Assembly (NCBI GenBank): GCA_027886185.1
Contig: WOAB01000188.1
Span: 3,224,001 to 3,288,000, forward strand
Direction of reading: 5' to 3'
Origin: Rheum nobile
Lineage: Eukaryota; Streptophyta; Magnoliopsida; Caryophyllales; Polygonaceae
Length of the DNA stretch: 64,000 bases
Both the position numbers and the translations under genes were made by a program. Below the pieces are notes generated by a model. That model worked only from the letters and a program-made list of their open reading frames with translations, searched no databases and was not told where the DNA came from. This document shows, in pieces, positions 47,160-57,413 of this stretch. Numbering within the stretch: the stretch's first letter is position 1; every line of letters begins with the position of its first letter.

Positions 47160-47860
47160 TTGCCGCCCATTCAAACACATTTGTGGTCGACGCCACCGAT
47201 ACCACCACTAGGGAAGGCGAGCGATCTGAGCAATGTGAAGGCAAATGAGGCCATCTTCGAGGCACATGAGACACTGGAAGAGAGTGTCAATATGCCTCTA
47301 GGAGCACCGGACAAAGTGTACCCAGCCCCCACAACGCCACTCACCAGATCTGCCGCCAAGGCACTAGCTCTAGGCTCCAACAAGTCCACACTGTCGTCCA
47401 CCAGGCCAAAGGCGTGATCACCCGAGCCCAAGCAAGGTGTCTTCAAGAGGGCATCCAAAGAAGCCTTTTGGAACCAAAAGTGTCGAGCCAAATGCTAAAT
47501 GGCTCGGTGATGGCACTCATGCAAGTAAGGACCCCGACGCCGGGCAATGTCAAGAAGGGAGGACAACGACACTTACCATGCCCCGAGTGTACAAATGAGG
47601 CCAAACTTCTCCAACATGCTTATGACATTCCTACATACCAATGGAGTCAAGGAGTGCCGGGGAGTTCGAAGGTTTGCCCAGAGATGGCATTGGCTGACAA
47701 CGGAAGCCCGACGTCGGCAGTGTCATGGCATTGAGAGAAGGCTATCTCACAAACCACTCATGCCTTTGCCCCCAAGTTTGGTGATGGCGTGGCACATTGG
47801 ATGCTATCATTTATATCCAAAATTAAAGGCAAATGGTGTTGAGAATTGACCAGGCCATTT
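47160..47860 (+). pseudogene. gypsy polyprotein-tail remnants
   Basis: Two adjacent frames read TTPLTRSAAKALALGSNK (about 47327-47380) and VITRAQARCLQEGIQRSLLE (47414-47475), each like the TRAQAK-type tail of plant gypsy polyproteins and like 43699-43760. No gag, RT or integrase domain is present. It looks like an internally deleted element. Confidence 0.45.
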
Positions 47861-48291
47861 AGAGAACCACTTTATGTTTTTCCTTAAATGTGTTCAAAGA
47901 CAATTTAGGTAATTTTTGTGTTTATAAGCCAGCTTGCAGCTACAATGTTTCTCACGTTAAACTTGAATAAATCTTGAGCTTTTGAGCACAAAAAGCCTTT
48001 GAGATCCTTTCAGTTTTGCGTCTTTGTTTGGTGTGTTCATCCGAACTTAGTAGAGCGGTTTTAGGTGTGTTCATCCTCAATCCAATCTACGACCCTTCTG
48101 GTTATTTTTGGTGCGTTTATCCAAGGGTTTCCAGAAGTTTATCCCATCACAAAATCGCCTTCAAATACTTCCAAACGCTCGGCCAACTTTGCTTGTCAAG
48201 CGAGTCCACCGCCGACGCCGAGGAGGAATTGGCTTGGAGTTTTGGTGTCGAACATTCCTTGAAGCTTGAGATCCTCACAAGAGATGCATCA
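47861..48291 (+). mobile_element. partial LTR (3' end defined)
   Basis: The last 40 bp (48252-48291, ending GATGCATCA) are nearly repeated at 49494-49533 (ending GGACGCATCA), where a primer site follows directly. An AATAAA lies near 47967. The LTR start was not found, so the left border is approximate. Confidence 0.5.
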
Positions 48292-48344
48292 ATCACGACG
48301 CTCAGCTGCCACCCGACCGACGTCCACAAGACCACGCCGCCTCC

Positions 48345-49380
48345 ATGGATGGCGAGCCCTACTCACGCGTCGCCCTAGTCTCCAACGCCGATGATGAGCC
48401 TAATGCCCGATATGGCTATGGAGATTTTGTGGACTTCAATGAGGAAGATGAGACCTTTGGGGTCAATGAAAGGGATGAGGCCTATGGAGAGATGTACCAA
48501 GAGACCTATGCGGAGGATCCCTTGGCAGATGTGCACCCCCGGGATCATGTTCGAGTCCGTAGCCACCGTCGGCGCCCACTAGACCGCCGAGACCATCATT
48601 GGCTGCCAGTACCACCCGCCGATCTTCAAGCCAATGTCCATGATCACCGCCCCTAACAAGACCGGCGCCATGATCACCTTGGCCCACAACAAAACTTTGG
48701 CCAACGTCGGGAGATCAAGGTCCGAATTGAGCCCTTTGATGGCGAGTATGATGCCGGCAAGTTCCTTGATTGGAAGCAAGCCACTGAGTATGCCTTGAGT
48801 CATTGCCATTGTGATGAGTATGAGAAGGTTGAGATTGTCACACTTCACTTCACCGGCAATGCCCGCTCATGGTGGTTCCACTTCACTACCGACCGAGCTA
48901 GGCGCAACTTGGCACCGGTTGTAGCTTGGAATCAACTCATCCATGTCAAGACCATACGGTATGTGCCGAAGGATTATCTTGAGCAAATGCGCCTCCAAAT
49001 TGCTTTAGCCCACCAAGGTAGCCGCACACCGCTTGAGTTCTTTGCCGAGCTCGAAGAGCTAGTCCACAAGGCCGGCGTGTCCACAACTCCCGCCTCCCTC
49101 CGCACCATGTTTCTACGTGGCCTTGATGTTGAAATCCGTGAGCCTTTGACTCTCCTCTTAATCCGGGATCTCAACACTCTCACTCACATGGCCATGGAGA
49201 TATACAGCTAACAACAAAGAAGGAAGAAATCCACTTGGGCTCGGTCACAACCTCAAAGGTATGGCTCTAACTCTAGTCAATATTTTTCTTCTAATCCTTC
49301 TCCTCATGTTGCCCCACAGCCGCGCTCCAGCATCGCCTCATCCCCGGCTGTGCCATCCGGTGCCGCCGGCGCTGCGCGCT
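48345..49380 (+). pseudogene. gypsy gag fragment
   Basis: A single frame with stops at 48654 and 49209 contains the retrotransposon gag signature: REIKVRIEPFDGEYDAGKFL, then DWKQATEYALSH, HFTGNARSWWFHF, and RTPLEFFAELEELVHKAGV. It becomes Pro/Ala-rich at the end. There is no zinc knuckle or pol. This is the capsid-type protein that packages element RNA. It differs from the gag at 50559/63275 and from that of the Tekay element. Confidence 0.75.
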
Positions 49381-49490
49381 TGACTTCCCCGCCTCGTAGC
49401 CCCGCCCCCGCGCGCCGCGCTTGACTTTCCCGCCCCTGCGCGCCGCGCTTGACTGCCCCGCCTCGCGGTCCCGCCCCCAGCCGGTGCCGT
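49370..49490. repeat. GC-rich minisatellite, about 3 units
   Basis: CGCGCTTGACTTCCCCGCCT recurs three times with small changes (CGCGCTTGACTTTCCCGCCC, CGCGCTTGACTGCCCCGCCT), each followed by C-rich spacer. It lies just before the duplicated LTR end. Confidence 0.8.
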
Positions 49491-49493
49491 CGA

Positions 49494-49533
49494 ACTTTCC
49501 TTGAAGCTTGAGATCCCCATAAGGGACGCATCA
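49494..49533 (+). repeat. second copy of an LTR 3' end
   Basis: A 40 bp direct repeat of 48252-48291 with about six differences, ending CGCATCA. Confidence 0.75.
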
Positions 49534-49535
49534 TT

Positions 49536-49547
49536 TGGTATCAGAGC
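49536..49547 (+). other. primer binding site (initiator tRNA-Met)
   Basis: TGGTATCAGAGC two bases after the LTR end at 49533. It starts the leader (49548-50558) of the gypsy element whose gag is split at 50917/63275. Confidence 0.88.
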
Positions 49548-50558
49548 CTCTTTCAAAATAAGTTTCAATCCAAAACTTGTTCTTGAAATTTCAAGAAAAT
49601 TTTGCCATAGTTTTGTCGAGTACTTTCTAGCCACACTTGCGATTGTTCCTTTGTTCTTGCTTGAAGTACTCCATAATTGCCTGCCATTTCTAAGGGAAAA
49701 GTGACAGTTGTATGCTCTTAAATACCTATTAATTTGCTAGCATCAAACCAGATCAATCCCATTGAATTGCATGCATTAAACTTGACATTGAATTCCCCAC
49801 ATTTATAACCGCCACTTACCATATTTGGGCACACTTGTTTGGATTCACTTTGTTCTTGTTGCTTGTGCTTTTTATGTGACCAATCTATATTATAAGTAGC
49901 ATAAGTTATGGGGAAAGTGCATAGTCCCAAGATAAGAGTGGCTTACAAAGTTGTTAAGTGTTTTGTTGTGATAATTGCATTTATAAGTTTGTCAAAATTG
50001 TAAGGGAAAACTTGCCCACGTTTTAAAAAAAAAAAAGAGTTATAGAAAAAAAGGTTTGAACTAGAAATACCTGGCCTAAGACAAAAGGGAAGGCCTTAGA
50101 AAGATTGGTCAAACCAAGAAAATAGAGAGCAAGTGAAAAAGAGGTGTTTTGTGTCTAAAACAAGAGTTTGTAAGGGTTTAAGTACCTAGTAGCTTTCTTG
50201 TGTGACTTTTCTATATTTTGACTTGCATAACATGTACAAGTTGATATTGAACAAAGTGTAACCATCTAGTCAAAAACACCACTACGAGCACAAACCCTAG
50301 TGCTCGGTAAAGCTTGCCATTTTCTTCTTGTGGTTTCAAGTGCTTGTGTAGGACTTCCTAGATGGGGCCGAGATCAAGTGTGTTTGATCCTAAGAGGTTT
50401 TGAAAGTGTCTTGGAAACATGTCACTAAGAGGCAAGCCTTTGGAGAAAAAAGAAGGTCGTGTGGAGGACAAGACAAGGAAGTCACTTGGAGGTACTTCAT
50501 CCCTACCTTGTGAATTCATCTTTAGACTGATTTGTGTGTTGTTTGCCTTGTGTTTGCT
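49548..50558 (+). other. leader of the host gypsy element
   Basis: Untranslated region between the primer site and the gag ATG. It has an A-run at 50028-50056 and no coding potential that I would support. Confidence 0.5.
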
Positions 50559-50917
50559 ATGTCTATACAGGGAGACAAAGGAAAGAGTCTCATGGATTGT
50601 GATGGTGAAGACAAGCCTCTCACGATTAGGGATATCAAAGCCTTGTTCGAAAGGACTCGATTGGATCTCCTACAAGCAATGGATGAGAAGCTAGAGCAAC
50701 GGCTAGGCAGCCCTCGTAGGAGTCACACCTTAACCCAGCCAAGCTCACCAAAGCAAAGAGAGTTCCAAGACAGCTTTTGAGAGGAAGGGCCTTCACACCA
50801 AGTTGGGGAAAGTACCAATTTATTGCGGCCTTCTAGGGGCCACAACCACATCCTTGATGACATGGATAACCCCTTCTCCCCTGATGCCATCAACCAAGCC
50901 CCAACACGGCCATTTAT
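50559..50917 (+). pseudogene. gag N-terminal part of the host gypsy element (left half)
   Basis: ATG at 50559 opens MSIQGDKGKSLMDCDGEDKP, then LTIRDIKALFERTRLDLL. It runs with one TGA (50778-50780) to PTRPF at the insertion point. The frame joins that at 63280 exactly once the inserted element and one TTTAT are removed, giving PFMPANPPML across the junction. It is disrupted by the insertion and the stop. Confidence 0.82.
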
Positions 50918-53387
50918 TGTAACACCCCCAAATATCTCCTTGAAAGCATTACCGCCAGTGATCTCAGATTCCACATCTGAAGCCATCCAAGGCTTAACCA
51001 GTTTATACAAAACATAAAACAACATTTATAATACGAAATATCATAATATTTCGTATTAAATCAAAGTCTTGGAGTTACATCCATAATCCAAAAACAACAG
51101 AAATACAGAGTAGTCTTAACATAAGACATGTTTAATACAGCGGAAGTCCTTGTTAAAATAAATGACACAAAAGTCTTGATCTAGCGATCACATGCCTAGG
51201 ATCTCAACCTTGGTAAAACACTTCAAAATTCCATCTGCCTTCACTGTCGTTTCTAGCCTTCATGGAACTGCAGTTTATCTGATGTGCCGTATGAGACGGA
51301 TGACACCAGCCAACCATGCAAGGGAATATAACCGGTTGGTTAGTCGAATGAAAGACTATACAAGGGTTAAACAGACATGTTCTACGTAGTCGTATTAGGT
51401 TAGACTCATCGCTTCTCGAATAAAAGTCGATGACGATAGTCAACCACCATACTCCTACTGAAATAAAATACGAAAAGGTATGATCAAGAGAAAAGACTCT
51501 GAAAGAATGAGTCTTACGGAAACATATGAAGAGAAGACTCCAACGAATTGAGTCTTATCGGAAAGTATGACAAGTGTTTGAGAACATTAAAGTTTCACAC
51601 AAACGTTTAAAAATGACTTGACTATTTGGGTCCACGACCAACCTCACCGCATAATGCGAATTCAGATTCGGAAGGTGGACTTACTCTAATCAAAGTCCCG
51701 GACGAGTTTCCAAGTTGTACTTCTCGCCCTAAGGTTCATTAATAATGTGCATAACGACACTTATCTTATTTAATTCCAAAATGTATATTCACGTTATAAG
51801 CTTTTATCATAATCATCTCATCACTCAGGATATAGAGATATATAGTCGGGAATAAATCCCTAAAGGTTTGACGCCGGCTAAGCGCACCTCCCCTATACTC
51901 GGATAGAGGATAGTCATGACTAGAGAAACGGTGTTAGGGCTTGAACATCCTATCCACCGGGTTATAAAGAAACGGCTACCTCTCAAGGTAAGCAGCGCTC
52001 CTACGAATACTCGTGCTAACTATATCTCAAGTGCACATAAAATCCACTGCTAACTATATTTCAAGTTTGCATAAAAAAAATCCACTACAATACCATCACG
52101 GTAATAACAGATATAATAGCGTTATTTCTAGCAATATTACAACCTATTATAATATCTGTATTTCAATCATATATATATATATAATAGTGTTGTTTCTAGC
52201 AGTATAAACAACCTATTATAATATTCCTTTTTAAATCACATACAGTTATCAAAACTGTTCCCAGACAAAAACAATATTCATCCCAAATTAATTAACAATT
52301 AAACAATTGATAATCAATATAAATATGGAATGATAAGCAAGAGCGAACCGCCACTTGCCTTAGATTAGACGAAGCTTGGACAAAGCTTAGAGATGACGAG
52401 TTTCTGGGTCCGAAGCAGGGACATATCTTGGGTAACAAATCCCTACGGAACGACCCATAACGAGACCCTAAGTTAGATTCGATAACCAAATATATGAATC
52501 TAAGAAGAGACGAAAGGAATCGAAGGAACAAAGCCTCGCTCGAGACCACAAGACCCAAAGCCACACCACGAGCCCAGCCCACCGTGGGTGCGCCGGCCTT
52601 GACCGCGGGTGCGGTGGCGTGACAGTGGCGAGACGACGACGACGAGGACTCACCGTGATCGACGAGTTTGGATTCGATTAGGATGAGCTTCAACTTCCCA
52701 ACACCTTGCACTTCCAAACACCACTTGGAGAGTACCTTCTCCTCCTATGGTAGCTCCGGCGACACTCCGGCAAAAGCTTGAGCTTTCCGGTAACAATGGA
52801 AATGAGAGATTTGAGAGAGAGAGAGTTTGAGAGTTGTGATTCAACTCCACTCCAACTCCTTTCCTTTTATAGCCCAAGCAAGGAGGTCAAGCAGCCAAGT
52901 GACTCATGGTAGGCACCTACAACGACTGGATGGGACAATTGCAGAGGCAAAGACGACGCGACGTCTGAAGTCTGGCGTTGTAGAGAAGAAATGATGACAC
53001 CGCGAGGTGCGGTGGCCTCACCGCGGGTACGACGAGCCTCCCCAGACCGCCTTACAGGATTGGCCTTCACCGTGGGGTGCGGCCACTTGACCGCGGGTGC
53101 GGTCAAGGCCAAATCTGGGCCCTTTTGTCCTCTTTTGTCCGGGTTAAGTACAGGTACGAGTTTTTAACCCCGGGTTAAATATATTCATACTCGGTTAACA
53201 TCTTTGCACCCGAATGAGTATTTTAAGCCCCGAAAATACATCGAATGTATTTTATACCATTCAGGAAAATATTACAGAGATCAAACAAATTACAGAGTAT
53301 CTGAACTTCACTGAAATTAATCCGGTTTGTGATACGGGATTTAGGAAATTTATCAAAATACTCTTTATTAAAATGAGGGGTATTACA
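50918..53387 (-). repeat. 3' LTR of the minus-strand Tekay-like element
   Basis: 2470 bp, TG...CA. A TATA box (minus-strand CTATAAAAGG) is at 52863-52872. GC-rich motif clusters (ACCGCGGGTGCGGT type) lie at 53000-53105 upstream and 52560-52625 downstream of it. An AT microsatellite is at about 52170-52185. Confidence 0.92.
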
Positions 53388-53492
53388 TCACCTCCCTCTT
53401 AAAAGAAGTTTCGACCCGAAACTTTGCCGAATAACCTAAAAAAAAGCGAGGCGTTACAACACTACCCCCTTAAAAAGGTTTCGATCGCGAAA

Positions 53493-56400
53493 CTAGGCCG
53501 AAAACAGCTCAGGAAAGCGTCTAAGAATATCCTCCTCAGTCTCCCAGGTTTCCCAAGTAACATCTTCAGTTCCTGACTTGGACCACAAAATCCGTACCAA
53601 TGGTACCACCTTGTTCCGTAACTGCTTCTCACGGCGTTCGAGAATACGCACCGGTATCTCCTCGTAGGTACCATTTGTCTGAATCTCGATGTCGTCATAA
53701 CTCAATACATGAGACTCATCTGGCACGTACTTCCTCAACAAGGATACGTGCAACACGTTATGTACTGGATGCGCCGATGGCGGCAATGCCAAACGATATG
53801 CTAGAGATCCCACTCTGTCAAGGATCTCAAATGGTCCCACGTAGCGAGAGTTAAGCTTCTCACGCTTACCGAATCTAAACACACCCTTTGATGGCGATAC
53901 TCTGACAAACACTTTGTCACCAACCTCAAACTCGACATTCCTGCGCTTCAGATCTGCATAAGACTTTTGTTGACTCTGAGCTGTCAACATCCTTTGTCTT
54001 ATCAAAGCAATGTCCGAGGCAATCCTTTCGACTAATTCCGGTCCGAGCAGAACCTTGTCGGCATTCTCATCCCAACAAATTGGAGATCTGCACCTTCGAT
54101 CATACAAAGCCTCGAATGGAGCCATCTTTATGGTAGCATGCCAACTGTTGTTGTATGTGAACTCAATCAGACTCAGGCTGTTCTCCCATCTAGTCGGACG
54201 ATCAAGTGTACAAGCTCTTAGCATATCTTCTAAGGTCTGGGTCCTTTCAGACTGTCCATCCTTCTGAGGATGAAACGCAGTACTGAATCGCAACTCGGTT
54301 CCCATGGCCTTGTGTAATTCTTTCCAAACACTTGACATGAATCGGCCATCTCGATCCGATACAATGGTCTTTGGAGTACCATGCAAATGGACAATCTCGT
54401 GTAGAAACACTTCAGATAGCTTCTGGGTTCCCCATGTTGACTTGATAGCCACGAAGTGAGCACTCTTCATGAGCTTGTCAATGATTACCCATATAGCATC
54501 CTTTTGACTTTGAGTCTTTGGCAGCCCCGTGATGAAATCCATAGCAATATCCTCCCATTTCCATTCTGGCACTAGAAGAGGTAGCAACTCACCACCTGGT
54601 CTGCGGTGTTCTATCTTGACCTTCTGACAAGTCAAGCATTTCGCCACAAACTCTGCTACATCCCACTTCATGTTGGGCCACCAGAATTTCTTTCTGAGGT
54701 CCTTGTACATCTTGCTAGAGCCTGGATGTACAGAATAAGCTGACGAATGGGCCTCCTTCATCACCAACTGGTGAAGGCCATCAACGTCAGGCACACAGAT
54801 CCGGTCCTGAAACCAGAGCGATCCATCTTCCTGAATCACAAAACCAGAAGCTTTCCCATCCATCACTTCACTACTTAGCTTCACCATGACTACATCATCA
54901 ACCTGTTTCTCCCTGATTTGATCAAGTAGCGTGGCCTGAATCTCAAGCATGCTCAGATATCCTCTACGCTGATCGTACAAAACTTCAATCTCGCACAACT
55001 CTTGGTTCAGCTTGGTCTGAGCAGTAAGTAGAGCCACTACAGTCTCGTGCGGCGTCTTCCAACTCAATGCATCGGCTACTACATTAGCCTTGCCCGGATG
55101 ATACAACAATTCGATGTCATAGTCTTTGAGTAGCTCTAACCAGCGACGTTGTCTCATATTCAACTTCTTTTGAGTGAACACGTACTTGAGACTCTTATGA
55201 TCGGTGAAGACTTGGCATCTCACACCATAGAGATAGTGCCTCCAAATCTTTAGCGCAAATACTACAACTGCTAGTTCTAGATCATGCGTCGGAGAGTTTG
55301 CTTCATAGGTTTTCAATTATCTAGATGCGTATGCAATAACCTTGCCTCTTTACATCAACACACATCCCAAACCACTCTTCGAAGCATCACTATAGACCAC
55401 ATAACCATCATTTCCTTCCGATAGCGCTAATACTGGTGCAGAGGTCAGACATTGCTTCAGCTTCTGAAAACTGGCCTCGCACTTGTCATCCCAGACAAAC
55501 TTCTTGTGGGCTTTGTGGAGCAGACCGGTCATAGGTAGAGCGGTCTTAGAAAATCCCTCCACGAACCATCTGTAATATCCAACGAGTCCTAGAAAACTGC
55601 GCACCTCCTTCACATTCTGAGGCCGCTTCCAATTGTCTACCGCTTCAATCTTTTGGGGATCAACCATAACCCCATTCTCATTGATCACATGGCCTAAGAA
55701 ATCCACTTCCTTGATCCAAAAGTCACACTTAGTCAACTTTGCATAAAGCTGATTTTGTCTAAGGACTGACAAAGTAATCCGAAGATGTTCCTCGTGAGCT
55801 TCCACGCTCGGGGAATAAATCAAAATGTCGTCAATGAAGACCACTACGAACTTATCCAAGTATTGGTGGAAACATCGATGCATTAGATCCATGAAGACTG
55901 CTGGAGCATTTGTGAGTCCAAATGGAATGACTACGAACTCGTAGTGACCATATCTTGTTCGGAATGCAGTCCTCGGAATATCATCCTCATGAATCCTGAG
56001 CTGATGGTAACCAGACCTCAGATCGATTTTGGAAAAGACCTTTGCTCCCTACAGTTGATCCAACAGATCATCAATCCTCGGCAACGGATACTTATTCTTG
56101 ATCGTGACTTTATTCAACTCTCGATAGTCGATACAAAGTCGAAACGATCCATCCTTCTTCTTGACGAACAAGACCGGAGCACCCCAAGGTGATGCGCTCG
56201 GCCTTATATAGCCCTTCTCAAGAAGATCTTCGAGTTGCTTCTTCAACTCTTGCATCTCAACAGGAGCCATCCGGTATGGTGCCTTAGAGATCGGCGCGGT
56301 ACCCGGCTCGAGATCAATGGTAAACTCTACGTCACGATACGGGGGTAAACCAAGAATCTCCTCCGGAAAGACATCCAGAAACTCACGGATGACCGGAATA

Positions 56401-57104
56401 TCAGGAATTGAAGGTTCATCTTTCTTGGGCTTGTCCAGATAGCACAGGTACCCGACACATCCTTTTCGAAGTAGCTTAAATGCAGCCATCGCATTGATAA
56501 GCCTGCCATTATCAGCGTCATTCCGACCCTTGAACTTGCATACATACTGGCCCCCAGATGACACCGTCACAGTCCTTGAGCTAAAATCGATTACCGCCCC
56601 ATGACACGTCATCCAATCCATATCGAGAATAATGTCGTATGGATCCATGGTAATACAGATCAAATCTGCTTCAAACTTCTTACCCTGGATGGTAATCGGA
56701 AATTCTGACAGACGCTTGGTGCCCACTAAAGGTTCACCATTAGGAAGATTCACAACGAAAGGTTCACAAACCTCGTTGCATACTAAGCCTAACTTACTGA
56801 CACAACTCTCCGAAATGAAAGAATGGGTAGCACCCGAATCAAACAATATACATACTGAAGTAGAATGAAGGTATAGAGTACCTTGAGCAATCGAAGCATT
56901 TGGTCCATCAGCCTCACGCATCTCGTAAAGGCGTTGACCCTGACTTTCAGAAGCAGTTGGGGCTTTCCCCTTGTTTTGTGCAGTCGTCTGCGCTGAAGGA
57001 CTAGGAGTCTCCACTGGTCTAAACCTGGCTCGATTGTTCTGACTAACAGACCCTTGTTGTGATTCAGCCCCTTTCTGCCTTCTCTGCGGACAGAACGTCT
57101 GCAC
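53493..57104 (-). pseudogene. gypsy pol: protease, reverse transcriptase, RNase H, integrase, chromodomain-like tail
   Basis: One frame, interrupted by TAG at 56049-56051, TAA at 55350-55352 and TAA at 55317-55319. All three are glutamine positions by comparison with the copy at 1-2305 or the family, hence C-to-T changes. Domains in order: zinc-knuckle remainder, aspartic protease (LFDSGATHSFIS near 56840), reverse transcriptase (KKKDGSFRLCIDYRELNK near 56160; FIDDILIYS near 55820), RNase H (YSDASKSGLG; ADALSWKT), integrase (CLTCQKVK; MDFITGLP; VSDRDGRFM; DGQSERT with the catalytic acidic triad present), and a C-terminal module ending RRFPELFSA. It would copy RNA to DNA and insert it, preferring heterochromatin if the chromodomain-like tail works. 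It is more complete than the copy at the left edge. Confidence 0.93.
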
Positions 57105-57413
57105 ATGGCCCTCCTTTCCACAGCCATAGCATATCTTCTTTTCCTTCGGACACGCATTGCTCTTGTGCCCGGGTGTACCATAATTGTAGCACTGGATAGG
57201 ATTCTTGCCTTGACCCGACTATTGCGTAGACCCTCCATGAGTCATATCCATTTTTGCTTTGCCAGACTTGGCAAAATTAGACGGTGGCACGGGACGCTTG
57301 AAGCCACTCGCCTGAGACTAGTTCTGCATTGACCTCTGGCGATTGCGCTTCTTCGTTGACTCCTCCAGAGTCACTTCCAATTTGTAGGTAGTGTCCATGT
57401 ACTGCTCCAAAGA
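57105..57413 (-). pseudogene. gag C-terminal part with zinc knuckles
   Basis: Minus-strand reading gives LEQYMDTTYKLEVTLEES directly at the insertion point, then two knuckle-like motifs: CYNYGTPGHKSNAC, in which the second cysteine is tyrosine, and an intact CYGCGKEGHVQTFC. TAG stops occur near 57222 and 57318. The frame continues into protease. Confidence 0.82.

Noticed and set aside
47160..47417. A host gene encoding the Ala/Ser-rich frame
   Set aside because: It resembles gypsy polyprotein tails (TRAQAK-type) and sits among LTR ends.
53493..57104. An active gypsy polyprotein
   Set aside because: Three in-frame stops in pol, two or more in gag, a missing primer site and an insertion in gag rule it out as autonomous.
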